The position numbers and the translations under genes were made by a program. Under the pieces are notes generated by a model that saw only the letters and a program-made list of their open reading frames with translations, was not told where the DNA came from and ran no database searches. A stretch of DNA of 64,000 nucleotides from Arion vulgaris (lineage: Eukaryota; Mollusca; Gastropoda; Stylommatophora; Arionidae), in NCBI GenBank assembly GCA_020796225.1, contig CM036758.1, positions 33,803,357 to 33,867,356 on the forward strand. The letters run 5' to 3'. Shown here one piece after another: positions 10,028 to 21,254 of this stretch (the stretch's first letter is position 1; every line of letters starts with the position of its first letter).

Positions 10028-10714
10028 ATGGCCTTCTACTTCTTCTTCTTTTGTCGTCATATTGTTATCGGATTGTTGCCCAGTGTCGTGGTTTTCTATT
10101 TTTGTCTTGTGCTGCTCTAGTAGTTTGTCTGATAGTTACCTTTTTTTTTTTATTGCAGGATTCTGCTATGCTACCTAAAAATCGTTTTTATTGTCTTCCT
10201 CTCGCATTCTTTCCTGATGTTCAGTTGTAGAAGACTGTATACAGTGGAGTTTGGTTGCATTCTTATTAAGCAGCCATACCCCTTCATTCTTTGTTTCTCA
10301 ATGTAATTCAAGGAAAGCTCTGCCCCAACTTATTTCTTATGCTGATGTTGGTTACTCTGTCTTTTCTGATGTTGTTGGTAACATTTCGTAGACATGGCAT
10401 TTCACAGTTAGTTCTTTTTGTGACTTCGCTTTGCTCATTGTCCATGCTTGGCTCTAGTAACACAAAGTAGGTATGGCAATGCTGTTGATCATATGTTGTT
10501 TAGCTGCCAGTCAAATTTGTGGGTGCCTTAACAATGGGGCTAGCTAGTAGGTTACAGCATTTACTTTTTACACTCTATCCTCTACCTCTCTATCTAGTCT
10601 TCCATCTCCTGTGAATATGCTTCCTAAGTATTTGAATTCTTGCTCTTGATTGATTGTAGTGCCATTGACATGGATGTTCAGGTTATTATGTTTTATTCCT
10701 ATATTTATTATTTT
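10028..10714 (-). mobile_element. Antisense LINE RT fragment (LINE-8) inside LINE-2
   Basis: The - strand translation gives HVNGTTINQEQEFKYLGSIF then TGDGRLDREVEDRV and a NAVTY.LAPLL...IP TLCY.SQAWTM region, with stops. YLGSIF..DG......E..RV and LCYGSE.WTM are the standard RT thumb motifs of these LINEs. Confidence 0.75.
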
Positions 10715-11443
10715 TTACAATCACTTAAACAACTAAAAACGGTATGGAATTCAATTGTTAGATAAACAATTCTGAAAAGATCAGAATACTAAGAGCATGC
10801 ATATTCTCAGTGGAAACGTATGGGTGTGAAGCTTGGACATTTAACAAGACAGTGGGAAAACCTATATGTACTTTTGAATATAAGTGTTACAGACCAGTTC
10901 TTTGTATATCATGAACAGAGAGAGAGAACAAATAGATCTATCCAGGAGGAACTCAAAAATAAAAGAAATTAGACTTAACCTGCAAATAAGAATGATCAAC
11001 AAATCAACAAGGTACAGGTATTAAGAGCTTCCCAAAAAAAACACAAATAAACAAACACGGGATTCGAACCACTTACCCTAGTTCTTACAATACCAATAGC
11101 CTAGCCTAGCAATACGAGCGTTTTTACGAACACAACCAATGAGCCATTCTAAGAAAATGACTCACGGGGGAGTGTCTTTCTCAAACGCTCGTTATTTAAC
11201 TAGACACAGAACAATCAGGTAGCGTTAGTTCCAACAATGTCTGCACAAACACAAACTATAAACTTATTGTTCTTGTATATATTTGAGACGAGACAATATC
11301 ATACATACACACATGTATACACATATAACAAACATGCATACATCATTCAAAGTAGCTTCAAATTTATTATAAGATGAGCACACAGAGTTTCGAGTCCCGT
11401 GTTTGTCTATTTGTTTTATCGGAAGCTCTTAATACCTGCACCA

Positions 11444-12536
11444 CTGGGCGCCCGCAGGGTGGGTGGGGTGGGGACCTTTCCCTGGATTGCTTGAAAATAG
11501 TCAAATAATGTTACTTTCATTACTACTCCTTGTACAAAGTACAAAGAATTTAATGAATGTGCCAGAAACCATACCAGCTCAGCATGGCATCGTGGGTCTC
11601 AACAAGAGCTGTTCAAGTTGATCTTCCAGAAGTCCAACTGCAAGTTCAAAACCTGCTCAGTGTAGTAAAACTTCACCGAGGTGATTCCGATAACTATTTC
11701 AGGGATATTTTTGAGAAAACAGTACAACTCGCACAGAAAGTGGATATTGAACTGATTATCCCAAGACATTGTGGAAGACAAAAGCATCGAAGTAATCCGG
11801 GAACCATAAGTGTTGAAGAGTACTTCAGACAAACAGTTTACATTCCATACTTAGATTCTCTAATTAACTCAATGAAGAGTCGATTTTGTGAAGCCAACAG
11901 CGCACAATTTAACTTAGCGTTGCTACATCCTTCGAAATTGTGCAAACTGAATCGTCAAACAGTTTAAGGATATAATGTCTACTATTAATCAGGTATACCA
12001 CATTGGTAATTTTGAAACTGAAGCCTTTGTTGGTTTGTTTTTGGGAAAACGCGAGAATACAAAAGTAGCCAAGATTTTATCGACTTGTTACCTTTTACAA
12101 AGTTTTATCCGAGTGTCAGGTATGCCTTACTAGTTTTGCTAACATTACCAGCAACAACATGTACGCTTTTAGATCTACAATGTCAGATGAACGTCTGTCT
12201 GGATTGTGCATGTTAAGCGTACACAGAGACAAAGTGAACTGCAACAAAAAGACTTTATGGACAAAATTGTAGATATGTTTGGTAGCGATAACAGACGACT
12301 CCAGTTCTTGTTTAAAGAATACATTTTATTTTAAATTTATGTTGTAATATTTTTGGTTATATACATATATTGTGTTCATAAAAATTTTGTTGCTACAGTA
12401 TGCCCTTCATTACTACAATGTCCTGTCTGTTCGTTCACCATACAAATACGCTACAGTAAATTAAAACTACATTAAAACATTACTAAAAATATTTTGCCCC
12501 CTCCCTAGAAAATTTTCTGCGGGCGCCTCTGGACCC
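11444..12536 (+). mobile_element. Decayed hAT element inside the foldback
   Basis: Ends ggcgcccgcag at 11449 and its complement ctgcgggcgcc at 12518 form short inverted termini like those of hAT elements of the P52rIPK/THAP12-like group. Inside is a truncated transposase. No clean 8-bp TSD is visible, perhaps through decay. Confidence 0.65.
11557..12330 (+). pseudogene. hAT transposase remnant (P52rIPK / THAP12-like)
   Basis: An open stretch from 11557 encodes ..RDIFEKTVQLAQKVDIELIIPR then RSNPGTISVEEYFRQTVYIP and YLDSLINSMKSRF, the conserved block P R ..R.R.N.....EEYYR...YIPYLD....L..RF of this hAT family. The frame stops at 11967. Downstream, short matches to the dimerisation region appear in shifted frames (LLTLPATTCT; STMSDERLSGLCMLSVHRD), with the ERSFS..R..KTWLR part missing. 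It is an inactive, internally deleted copy. Confidence 0.8.
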
Positions 12537-13124
12537 TGTTTATTTGTTGATCATATTCATTACTTCTGTTGCTTCCTCTAGGGTTCTTGATAAAATAAGA
12601 ATGAGAAAATTGAAGTATTTTGACAACACCAACAACTCTTTTCCAGGCTACATACAGATCAAGACCAAAAGTCCATCTCAAGATTCTACACACAAGCCAA
12701 AACAACATACTCAACAGTCTTTTCTAGGACGAGTCTCAGGTCTCATGGCCACACAAAGATGTGTCGCCTTTACGCTCTGATATAACCAAAATAGACATCC
12801 TTCTTAGGTTGAAAAAGAAGTGCCTCGGCCATAAGCAGGCTTAATACATTACATAACAAACAAGTAAAACATTATTGAAGGAAACATGCCTGTCAAGAGG
12901 AAACAGGAAGACCACGTAAAAGGTGGATTCAAGATGTAAATGATGATTTGAAAATGAGGCGAATCATCTTAGCGTATGAGATAAAGTCCGAAGGACTGTT
13001 AGAGTGGCAACGCTCTGCACAGGACAAGCTATTTGATGATGATTCCCAAGAGTACCTCTCTTATCCTTTTTACTTGCGGGTTCAGAAAAAAAGATAAATG
13101 GTATTATCTATCTCGGCTGCCGGG

Positions 13125-13385
13125 CCGTGTGTTGCCTGGGTCGCAAGGAGAGCAAAGAATACTACCACAGCGACCTACAAGGCATGTCGTGAGAGGCGAC
13201 TGAGGTAGGGGCCTAGGGAAGGTACCCTAGTAAATAAAAAGCGTATGGCCTACTTGTAGGCGCATAACTGGCACAAGGTACAATCGCTCTTAGTCTCATA
13301 TCACATACAAGTCACATGAGTGGTTTAACAAGTGATCGATATAGAGCGTCTGAAGAAGAAGAAGAAAAAGAAGAAGAAGAATCTT
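13125..13385 (+). mobile_element. SINE family A, full-length with GAA tail
   Basis: One of the cleanest copies: gtgttgcctgggtcgcaagg, cctacaaggcatgtcgtgag, gactgaggtaggggcctagg, cctacttgtaggcgcataac, atagagcgtctgaagaagaa and a GAA run to about 13382. Confidence 0.88.
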
Positions 13386-13394
13386 GGTTGCGCA

Positions 13395-13520
13395 GGTTAT
13401 ACATACCGATAGTTGCGGCAAGACATGAAAACCATGCGAGAAACCCCAGTAGATTTATCAACCAACATAGAACGGGAATTGCTAGTCTAAACTATAGGTT
13501 CCCAAGGTGGGCGGTACTGC
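13395..13520 (+). mobile_element. Short LINE fragment
   Basis: Reads ..ARHENHARNPSRFINQHRT then GIASLN, similar to YINQHKTGVVSIN in the LINE copy at 61 kb (-). It lies just after a SINE A tail. Confidence 0.5.
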
Positions 13521-13623
13521 CACCCCCTTCCTAGTGGGTGTTGAAGCCTTCTAGGGGAGGGGGATTAGTGGGTTTAGAAGCACTTGGGGGCGTTCAGTCG
13601 ATCTAAGGGTCTGTGGCTCCTTA

Positions 13624-13850
13624 TAGAAGAAATTGTCCGCCTGCCCAGCGTGATCGTAGCGCGTTGGACTGCGGGTGACTAGCCCTCTGTGTGTGCGGGT
13701 TCAATTCCGCGGGCTGGCAGAGAAGCCACAGGTTCCCCAGATTCACAGTGTTCATGGCACCGAACCGAACGGTTATTATGTCCATGGCACCGAGCTGAAG
13801 AGCTAAAAGCTCAAGTGCTTCTGGATCGGAAAACAAAATTAGAAGAAATT
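13624..13850 (+). mobile_element. tRNA-like SINE (family T) with perfect 11-bp TSD
   Basis: TAGAAGAAATT occurs at 13624-13634 and 13840-13850. The head has A-box-like tagcgcgttgg and B-box-like gggttcaattcc, then gcgggctgg, which can pair with the opening cccgc/gcccgc region. The tail is ctggatcggaaaacaaaat. Confidence 0.93.
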
Positions 13851-13890
13851 AATAATATATATTTAGAAATAAATTATGTTGATGATTTTA

Positions 13891-14094
13891 CAACTGAATA
13901 ACTGTATTCAATACGAAGCACATAAGTAGTCATGTTTCATTCAACTGAATAACTGTATTCAATACGAAGCACATAAGTAGTCATGTTTCATTCAACTGAA
14001 TAACTGTATTCAATACGAAGCACATAAGTAGTCATGTTTCATTCAACTGAATAACTGTATTCAATACGAAGCACATAAGTAGTCATGTTTCATT
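13891..14094 (+). repeat. 51-bp tandem repeat, 4 copies
   Basis: caactgaataactgtattca...catgtttcatt recurs at 13891, 13942, 13993 and 14044, almost without differences. Confidence 0.96.
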
Positions 14095-14387
14095 AGTTGC
14101 TATTGACGTCAAAAAAATATCAAACTGCTTGAACGAGGAAAACTGTATGTCTCGCAAAGTAAGCGATGGCCAGAAAAAAATGTGGAAACCTATGGTCTAA
14201 CACACTGAAATACATGTTTGGGAGGAGATCTGAGCAATTATAGACATGTACGATGTACGAAGTGTGATGAAGATTTGCGATGAAGATGTGTGATGAAGAT
14301 GTGCGATGAAGATGAACATGAACTATGAACTATGAACAACACACCTTTAGCAAATAACACACAAAAATTATACGTGAGAATGTTTTA

Positions 14388-14850
14388 TTCAAATAAACAA
14401 TATACACAGTTTGATAAAAACATCAGACATGTTGGACAATATCTCCAAATAAACAATATAGACAGTTTCATAAAAACATCAGACATGTTGGACAATATCT
14501 CCAAATAAACAATATAGACAGTTTCATAAAAACATCAGACCTGTTTGACAATGTCTCCAAATAAACAATATAGACAGTTTCATAAAAACATCAGACCTGT
14601 TGGACAATGTCTCCAAATAAACAATATAGACAGTTTCATAAAAACATCAGACATGTTGGACAATATCTCCAAATAAACAATATAGACAGTTTCATAAAAA
14701 CATCAGACATGTTGGACAATATCTCCAAATAAACAATATAGACAGTTTCATAAAAACATCAGACATGTTGGACAATATCTCCAAATAAACAATATAGACA
14801 GTTTCATAAAAACATCAGACCTGTTTGACAATATCTCCAAATAAACAACA
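14388..14850 (+). repeat. 56-bp tandem repeat, about 8 copies
   Basis: tccaaataaacaatatagac...catgttggacaatatc. Variants (acatgttgg / acctgtttg, aatatc / aatgtc) alternate in blocks. Confidence 0.95.
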
Positions 14851-15295
14851 ACATATTTAAAAAACACATTAGCTATTTAAAAATATAAATCAATCAATTT
14901 AATGAAACGAAACATGAATAGTTTAAGATGAAGCAATGAAAATTGTGTAACTGTTTTTTAAATGAACAAAAAAGTTCAGTTTAATTTCTGAGTTCAAGAA
15001 CGATAATCCGATTTTAAATGCATAATTGTATTTTGTGATGACAGTTATCGTTCTTTGTTAATATTTTGGTTGGTTTTTTCCTTTTTCTAGACGCTTTTCA
15101 GATCTTGAAGAAGCAGACAGTTCTAGAATCCCGTTGTTGCCATGTATTCTTCGTTTAAAAAAAAAACATTTATGGTCCTTGCTTTCAACTGCAGTAGTAC
15201 TCGATTCATGCTTCCTATGGAGTAGGGGATTTTATTTCCTCCATTCCTGATTTCATTGAAAGGGAAATCGAGTGCCTATTTCTCTCTCTCTCTAT
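14851..15295. other. Intergenic sequence with no recognised feature
   Basis: AT-rich. A T-rich and an A-rich short run are present, and a short CT microsatellite follows at 15280-15307. I see no exon, repeat or RNA gene. Confidence 0.5.
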
Positions 15296-15309
15296 CTATC
15301 TCTCTCTCG

Positions 15310-15815
15310 CGATCCCACAATGGCTAGTTCTATAAGAGACGGATGATAAGAAACAGGTTCTATGTTCAAGTAAAGATCTATTGACAACGGGAAATCAATA
15401 AGAATAGGCTGGAAATTCGCTGCTCACAAAAACAAACTAATTAACATCAAAATAAAATAATAATAATGAAAAGTAAAAATCCCGTAAAATTTGCAGACAT
15501 ATTGGTATGATGTGTCTGTCCTTTCACATTTTTAGATCCTAGTATACAGAAGGTATGAGGGTCAATTCCTTGTGTTACTTGTGAGGAGCGTTGATAGTAT
15601 GATTGAACCTATAATGCTTACGCATTTCGCTAATCCGTTCCACCATTACAAACAATTGAAATTAAATATCTAAGAAGCTTGGCAATCCTAAAGATTACAT
15701 AGAAGATTGTCGCCGCTGCTACAGAGTTCATGTACTATCGCTGAGATTTTTTTGTATAAGAAATATATCGGTACACTTTTGGCTCATTATGAAGTATACC
15801 TTTTGCAGAACGACG
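15310..15815 (+). mobile_element. Decayed SINE family B, possibly interrupted
   Basis: Weak matches to the middle of family B (gagacggatgataag..caggttctatgttcaag, aataggctgg..cgctgctc) and to its 3' part at 15700-15800 (cgctgctacagagttcatgt, tatcgctgagat). About 230 unmatched bases lie between. Confidence 0.45.
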
Positions 15816-16058
15816 CTCTCATCCCATACCGCTGGATAGATTCAACGTTAATTTTGTTGACCTCATTCAACAGTGCATATGTGGTCACCAGTTGGGAAAA
15901 GAAAACATGGAAGACCTAAGACCACTCTTCGAAGAACAATCCTACAAGAAAGTAAACTATTGGGATGTAAAATCATACGAGATCTCCACCTGCTAGCAAC
16001 AAACCGCATTACATGGAAATCTAAAACCTCCGCCTTTGGTAGGAATGAATAAACTAAC

Positions 16059-16746
16059 TATAGTCCGTTCCAAAATTCGTGATCATCATTACCGACCGAT
16101 ATAAAATCATCCCCTTGACATAAATTCTTGATTTATACATTTTTATATAGGTAACAGTGATGACCTTCCAAAAGTATTTTTCCCACCCAAACCTTTAGTT
16201 CTGTAAGATTTTTATTATATGTTATTACTAAAATTGCAGCGATGTTGATTTGGTATACTTGTCGAAGTTTTACAGTACGACTGTCAAGTTTGTCTATAAC
16301 TAAGCATTTCTGTGTTCCACATGCAATTCAGTGCAAGCCAAAATCGGGAATCCCGTGGAATTAATCAGCTCACAATGTTTCCTACCGACTGTCATTGGCG
16401 TATGTACGCAACATTTACTGTCATTTATAGAAGTTGAAGAAATCATTTGTTCACTATGTCACCTTTATTTTTATCATATTTAATAGGGATACGCCCTTGC
16501 AAACATTCGCCATCATTTTGTGTATTACTGTAAATTTTAAACTTTGGTTATCATTTTGTTGTTCTTATGCAAAATTATATAACAAAAAACGTTTTTGCAT
16601 CAACTAAGCTACCTACCAATTAGTTAAACATGGATTCGTAACGTCGTTAGGTATATAAGACTGCATGCAAAAAATTACTTGTATCCATCAGGTAGATTTC
16701 GTACAAATTAAACCTTAGTGTCATCACGAATTTTGGAACGAACTAT
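16059..16746. mobile_element. MITE of about 685 bp with matching inverted ends
   Basis: tagtccgttccaaaattcgt at 16061 is matched by the inverted acgaattttggaacgaacta at 16726-16745, allowing one or two mismatches. TA occurs at both edges. No coding sequence lies inside. The ends do not match the mariner at 7.5 kb, so this is a different Tc1/mariner-type non-autonomous family. Confidence 0.85.
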
Positions 16747-16759
16747 AACTAAACTTACA

Positions 16760-17565
16760 TCCAACAGTAGGTTGCCAAGAGGCAGAAGAGCATCTCCCTT
16801 ATCCATCTTAAACTTCCGAAACAATTGATACTTTCTATTCCATCATGTCAGCTCTCTAGTTGCCGTCAACACCAGCATGACCATGACCATAGATCCATGT
16901 TAGCTTCTAGAGGTTGGAAACTTCTATAGACGACATCCACTCATACCGTAACTTGTCATTCTGGATCTTACGAAGCATCGAATGAGAGTCAGATACAACA
17001 ACGGTCCGAGTAAACAGAGTCCCAGAGAATGAATGGAGGGCAGCAGTAACGGTCTCAACCTTCATCATCATAACGGAAGTAGTTGTCCTGTATGATCCAC
17101 TTTACTTTACAATGATCTACTATGTGAGCTAGTCTAGAAACCAAAGCTTGACTTCTCACCATGGAAGGTAGAAGACAGGATAGCTAGAGAAAGACAGAGG
17201 TATAATTGGGAGGAGAATATCAGGAGATGAACAGACTCGTATGGCAGAGTGTACTGTCAGGAGACAGTACAAATACACTAAACAGAAAAGCACAAACCAC
17301 AGTTTTCAGACTTGGAACGGGACACTGCAGTCTCAGAGCAAACCTCCATAGAATGGGTCTCAGAGACTCGACCGCCTGGACCTGTGGAGCACCAAAGCAG
17401 TCCCCAGAGCAAATCCTGCAAGACTGCCCCAGTCTGAGCAGTGTGAGAATGGAGATCTGGCCAACAGACGCAACCATACAAAACAAACTATGGGGGACTG
17501 GTGAAGACCTCAAGCGCACCACCCTGTTTAACGACACATACCGGAGTAGTCGCAGAAGTTGATCG
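16760..17565 (+). mobile_element. LINE-5 C-terminal fragment
   Basis: 17206-17562 is open and encodes TVFRLGTGHCSLRANLHRMGL, then WTCGAPKQSPEQILQDCPSL, then MEIWP....IQNKLWGT. FRL.TGH..L..HL.R.G and C.CG...T.EHILQ.CP.....R...WP are C-terminal LINE hallmarks with a small zinc-binding cluster. The second Cys-His pair is partly lost (QSPEQIL instead of EHIL). Confidence 0.75.
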
Positions 17566-17607
17566 CAGAAGAAAAAAAAGTATTGTTGAAGTAAAGGTAG
17601 AATTGAG

Positions 17608-17875
17608 AGCCGCGGTAGCATAGTTGTTAGTGAACTCGCTTCTCAAGGCTGGTGGTCTGGGTTCAACTCCCGCAGTGCGCGTGGAATTTTTCCCGACCGC
17701 GACGGCTTCAGGTCGACCCAGCCTCAACTGGGTACCAGACATGCTCTGGGAAAGTAAAGTCGGCCGGCGTGATGCTGGCCACATCACCCATCGTGTGCCG
17801 ACGGTCAATGAAAAATACAGGCCTAACACTGTTTTGCCCTATATACCACGAGGTATGAAAGGGTTCCTTTAAAGG
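17608..17875 (+). mobile_element. SINE family C
   Basis: gcggtagcatagttgttag, B-box gggttcaactcccg, then cgacggcttcaggtcgaccc, cctcaactgggtacc, gtgtgccgacggtcaatgaa and ccacgaggtatgaaagggtt. A second full copy lies at 31316-31548 and a 3' fragment at 28925-28990. The head looks tRNA-derived. Confidence 0.85.
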
Positions 17876-18405
17876 TAGAATTAGCTAGAGAACAATTGGA
17901 TGTCAACATTTAATGTGGAAACTACAAATTATTGATGATTGCAACGGAGTACAATGAGAAAAATTATAATTCCTACATTTTCCCATCTTATGTGAAAGAC
18001 TGAACACTTATTTGCTTGCCTGGAGTACGGTGTCACACTTAACACGGTGCACGTGGTGCTCTGACATCAATTTATAGTTCTCGTGCTGTCGCATCATTCT
18101 GTAGTGTCATGTATTACATAAATTTTGATCAATAACTTCAACACGTCCCTGGCTAACAAGCAACACTAAATGTCTTGTCGCAAGAAATATTTGACAAGCT
18201 GGCAACTAAACAACAACTGATATGTCAGTACAAGCCAGATTTATGAAAAGTTCCAAGCCTCACATCGATAAATTATTGCAAAATAAATTCCAATTATGTC
18301 ACAATTCACTCTAGTTTAAACGTAATTATCCTTTTAGCCAGATTTATGAATTTCAGAATAAAAAATAACAAACCAGTGGTAAGTTGAAAATGGTGGAGAT
18401 TTTTG
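17876..18405. other. Intergenic sequence with no recognised feature
   Basis: No ORF, repeat or RNA structure stands out in this stretch. Confidence 0.5.
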
Positions 18406-18409
18406 TGGA

Positions 18410-18831
18410 CTCTCTGTGGTGTAGAGGTTAGATGGTCACCTCTCGTGCCAAAGATACCAGGTTTGCTCCCTCGTAGAGCCATAGTGGTATTTTTCCAGAG
18501 ATCTATGATCTCAGTGTAAATAAGATCAAGTTCCTAGTCCTATCGGAGACGGACGACAAAACGTAGGTCCGTGTTAAATTTGAGCACGTAAAAGAACCCT
18601 AGCCAGTTTAAAATCGAGAAGAGCAGGCTGGAAAACCGCTGCCCGGGTAAAATTCATTAGAAAAGATTAGAAATAAAAGTTCTACAAAATATCTCCAACA
18701 TATTTGTAATTACATTGGGACACTCGCCTGTGCTACGCAGTGTGTGCACTGCAGCTGTGATCTTTCTGTGCAAACAAAGAGATCGGAGTACACATGGTTA
18801 CTCACCGAAGTGCAATGACGATGGTAATATT

Positions 18832-18862
<31 letters not shown>

Positions 18863-18870
18863 TAATTTAG
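18410..18870 (+). mobile_element. SINE family B, near full length with AATC tail
   Basis: tctgtggtgtagaggttag, caggtttgctccctcg, ccagagatctatgatctcag, gatcaagttcctagtcctat, gctgcccgggtaaaattcat, ttcaccgaagtgcaatgac, then (aatc)n. It is the best reference copy of family B here. Confidence 0.85.
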
Positions 18871-18879
18871 CAATAGGAA

Positions 18880-19430
18880 GCTTTTTTTGCAGCAAATGAA
18901 AGAATAACTAACGAAATCCAACACAGATGCAATAAAATCAAATAAAATCATAGAACAAATGGTGTTAATTTTCAAATGTAGACATGTTACCATGAACACA
19001 AAAAGAGCAATATTCAACGCACTCTTTCTTCCAATATTATGCTATCAGTGCCAAACCTGGACACTGACATCAAATGATAGAAGAAAACTTGTCTGAGATG
19101 AAGTGTCTACGCAGAATGCTGGGAGTATCAAGAAGAGACTGTTTTAGAAACGAAGACATCAGGGAAAAAGTGAGTACAACATCAGGACTGAACTTCATAA
19201 AAATATTTACAAATCAAATGGTTGGGCTACATAAGCAGATTACCAACAGACAGTGTGCCTCAATGAGCAATACTACTTTGATACAGTGCATACACAGCAA
19301 AAGATTGTCTATGCAAAGGGTGGACCATATAAATAAAAGATTTGGTGAAAACACTATTTGTGAAGTGCACACAAAGCCTGTTCTATAAATCTCTTCTTAT
19401 CCTGTCGCTGTGAGACAAAACAGGATTAGA
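18880..19430 (+). mobile_element. LINE-1-labelled RT fragment
   Basis: Reads LSEMKCLRRMLGVSRRDCFR then NEDIREKVSTTSGLNFIK, with F.NQMVGL...I replacing the usual QQIKWFGHV. Ends cttcttatcctgtcgctgtg like its siblings. Frameshifts and stops are present. Confidence 0.78.
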
Positions 19431-19639
19431 GAATAGAAGAAAAGAAATAATGAATTTTGACCGGATCGCATGAAATGTCAAAGTGGTTTAGAGAGAGAAC
19501 AGTAACGACGGAAGGTATGGCTCCTGGAAGACTAGGCAGGGGATGATTAAGATGACGGTAGCAACATGACATTAACGAAACAAGAAAACTTGAACATGAC
19601 GTAGGAGGAGGTGGAAGGAATTGCTCGGTGGTCACTGTG

Positions 19640-19765
19640 ACGAAGTTGTTAAAACGTTTGCTTATCGTGTGAAGGTAGTGGGTTCGAATCCGGACTGAGT
19701 TACATGTGTAATTATTTCATGAGATTCCACGGATTGTTTATGTAACAATACAGTTCGTACGTTGT
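19640..19765 (+). mobile_element. tRNA-like repeat head of unknown family
   Basis: gtcactgtgacgaagttgtt, then gtgggttcgaatccggactg, a strong B-box, about 45 bp apart. It leads into the 75-bp array, so the array may have grown from this element. Confidence 0.45.
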
Positions 19766-20150
19766 GTAAAACTATCAGCAGATAGCGTGCCATTTCGCTG
19801 ACTAGGACGCAGCTATATGGGAACACCCAGTCCAATGAAGTAAAACTATCGGGCAGATAGCGTGCCATTTCGCTGACTAGGACGGGGCTATACGGGGACA
19901 CCCAGTCCAATGAAGTAAAACTATCGGGCAGATAGCGTGCCATTTCGCTGACTAGGACGCAGCTATATGGGGACACCCAGTCCAATGAAGTAAAACTATC
20001 GGGCAGATAGCGTGCCATTTCGCTGACTAGGACGGGGCTATACGGGGACACCCAGTCCAATGAAGTAAAACTATCGGGCAGATAGTGTGCCATTTCGCTG
20101 ACTAGGACGCAGCTATATGGGGACACCCAGTGCAATGAAGTAAATTCTTT
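19766..20150 (-). repeat. 75-bp tandem repeat with alternating monomers (A-B-A-B-A)
   Basis: Unit: gaagtaaaactatcgggcag, atagcgtgccatttcgctga, ctaggac... cacccagtccaat. Monomers alternate between gacgcagctatatgg and gacggggctatacgg. On the - strand the 25-residue unit reads SLDWVSPYS[P/C]VLVSEMA, RYLPDSFT; this is an open-frame artefact. Confidence 0.93.
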
Positions 20151-20279
20151 ACATTTAGACCCTTTAGACTTGCTAAGGATGGAGAGTTTTTTAATCGGGA
20201 AGTGATGAGAGCAACGCTCTGCAAAGGACATACTAAAGGATAATGTTGGTGCGGGACCTATACATTATTTCTTAATAAT

Positions 20280-20675
20280 AATAGTCTCTCTCTTTCTGTT
20301 CTCTCGTCTCTCTTTCTCTGTCTCTGTCTCTCTTTATCTCGTATCTCCGCCTCTCTGTCTATCACTGTCTCTCTCTGTTTTCTCTGCTCTTTGCTCTCTT
20401 GCCCCTCTCTGTCTTCCTGTCCTCTCTCTGTCTCTCTCTGTCTCTCTCTCTCTTTCCCTCTGCTGTCTCTCTCTTCTCTCCTCTCTCTCTGTCTCTCTCT
20501 GTCTCTCTCTGTCTCTCGCTGACGTTCTTCTTTCTCTCTTCTCTCTGTTCTCTCTTCTCTCTCTCGCTGCCTCCTGTCTCTCTCTTCTCTATCTCTTCTC
20601 TCTCTGTCTCTCTCTCTGTCTCTCTCTCTCTTCTCTCTCTCTCTCTCCTCCCTCCTCTCTGTCTCTCTCTAATAT
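20280..20675 (+). repeat. CT-rich microsatellite
   Basis: About 390 bp of ctctctgt, cttctctc and similar. It lies downstream of the synaptotagmin stop. Confidence 0.95.
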
Positions 20676-20689
20676 GTCATGTCCATGTC

Positions 20690-21062
20690 GCTTAGGACAG
20701 CATTAAATGCACTCCCCTCTTCTCTATTCTTGACCGTACTAAGTATTATGTTCCAACTATAATTAATTTCTTTCAGTTCTTGCTCTACTGTTATTCTCCA
20801 TGTTGTTTGGGTCTTTCATGTTTTCGTTTACCCTCTGGTATCCATCTCAGTGCAGTTTTCATAACAGAGTTAGTCTCGATGCGTATCACGTGTCCGATCC
20901 ATCTCCAGTGTCTCTTTTGTATGATGGTGTTCATATTCTCTTGTTGACACTGTGTAAGTACTTCTTGGTTAGAGATAGTATTTGAATGATGGTGTTCATA
21001 TTCTCTTGTTGACACTATAAACAGTTCTTGGTTAGAGATAGTATTTGACCAGAACACGCGTA
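20690..21062 (-). mobile_element. LINE-6 C-terminal fragment with a duplicated segment
   Basis: - strand reads KRHWRWIGHVIRIETNSVMK, then TALRWIPEGKRKHERPK, as in RRWRWIGHV.R.....TALRWTPEGKRKRGRPK.TW of common LINEs. A segment of about 56 bp (ttcttggttagagatagtatttgaatgatggtgttcat) is present twice at 20935-21045. Confidence 0.78.
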
Positions 21063-21254
21063 AGATCTATCGCAGACAAAGTGTATGGAAGGTGAAGAGT
21101 TTGGCTGTAGGTAATAGTAATAGTAATTATATAATTCTTAGCTGGCATGAGCCGGCCCTGATGGCCTCCCTATGACCAGTCAGATCTGATACCATGCTAT
21201 AGTATAATTCCAGATGTGGTACTTTAAAGATGGGTATTTTTCTTTGTAACATCA

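Larger units (their letters stand above)
10996..12592. mobile_element. Foldback insertion complex with 12-bp TSD
   Basis: AAATAAGAATGA at 10984-10995 and again at 12593-12604 flanks the insert, and the LINE reads through cleanly if the insert is removed. The left arm (gatcaacaaatcaacaagg, ggtattaagagcttcc, acacgggattcgaacc) is repeated inverted at 11388-11445 (gagtcccgtgtttgt.., ggaagctcttaatacctg) and continues at 12540-12560 (gtttatttgttgatcat), split by the hAT element. The gattcgaacc box links the left arm to SINE family F (another copy near 45.1 kb). Confidence 0.7.
9940..13045 (+). mobile_element. LINE-2 copy split by nested insertions
   Basis: Pieces at 9940-10027 (..NSFEYLGSLLTRDGN..), 10715-10995, 12593-12640 (..NKNEKIEVF/ RMRKLKYFD) and 12850-13045 (..GRPRKRWIQDVNDDL..) follow one another as a single LINE reading order, matching the uninterrupted copy at 31.8-32.27 kb. 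The gaps hold an antisense LINE fragment (10028-10714) and a foldback/hAT complex (10996-12592). Confidence 0.78.

Noticed and set aside
13637..13722. A functional tRNA gene
   Set aside because: The head of family T has A- and B-box-like parts and paired ends, but it recurs with a fixed non-tRNA tail and TSDs, so it is a SINE. I could not fold a clean anticodon arm.
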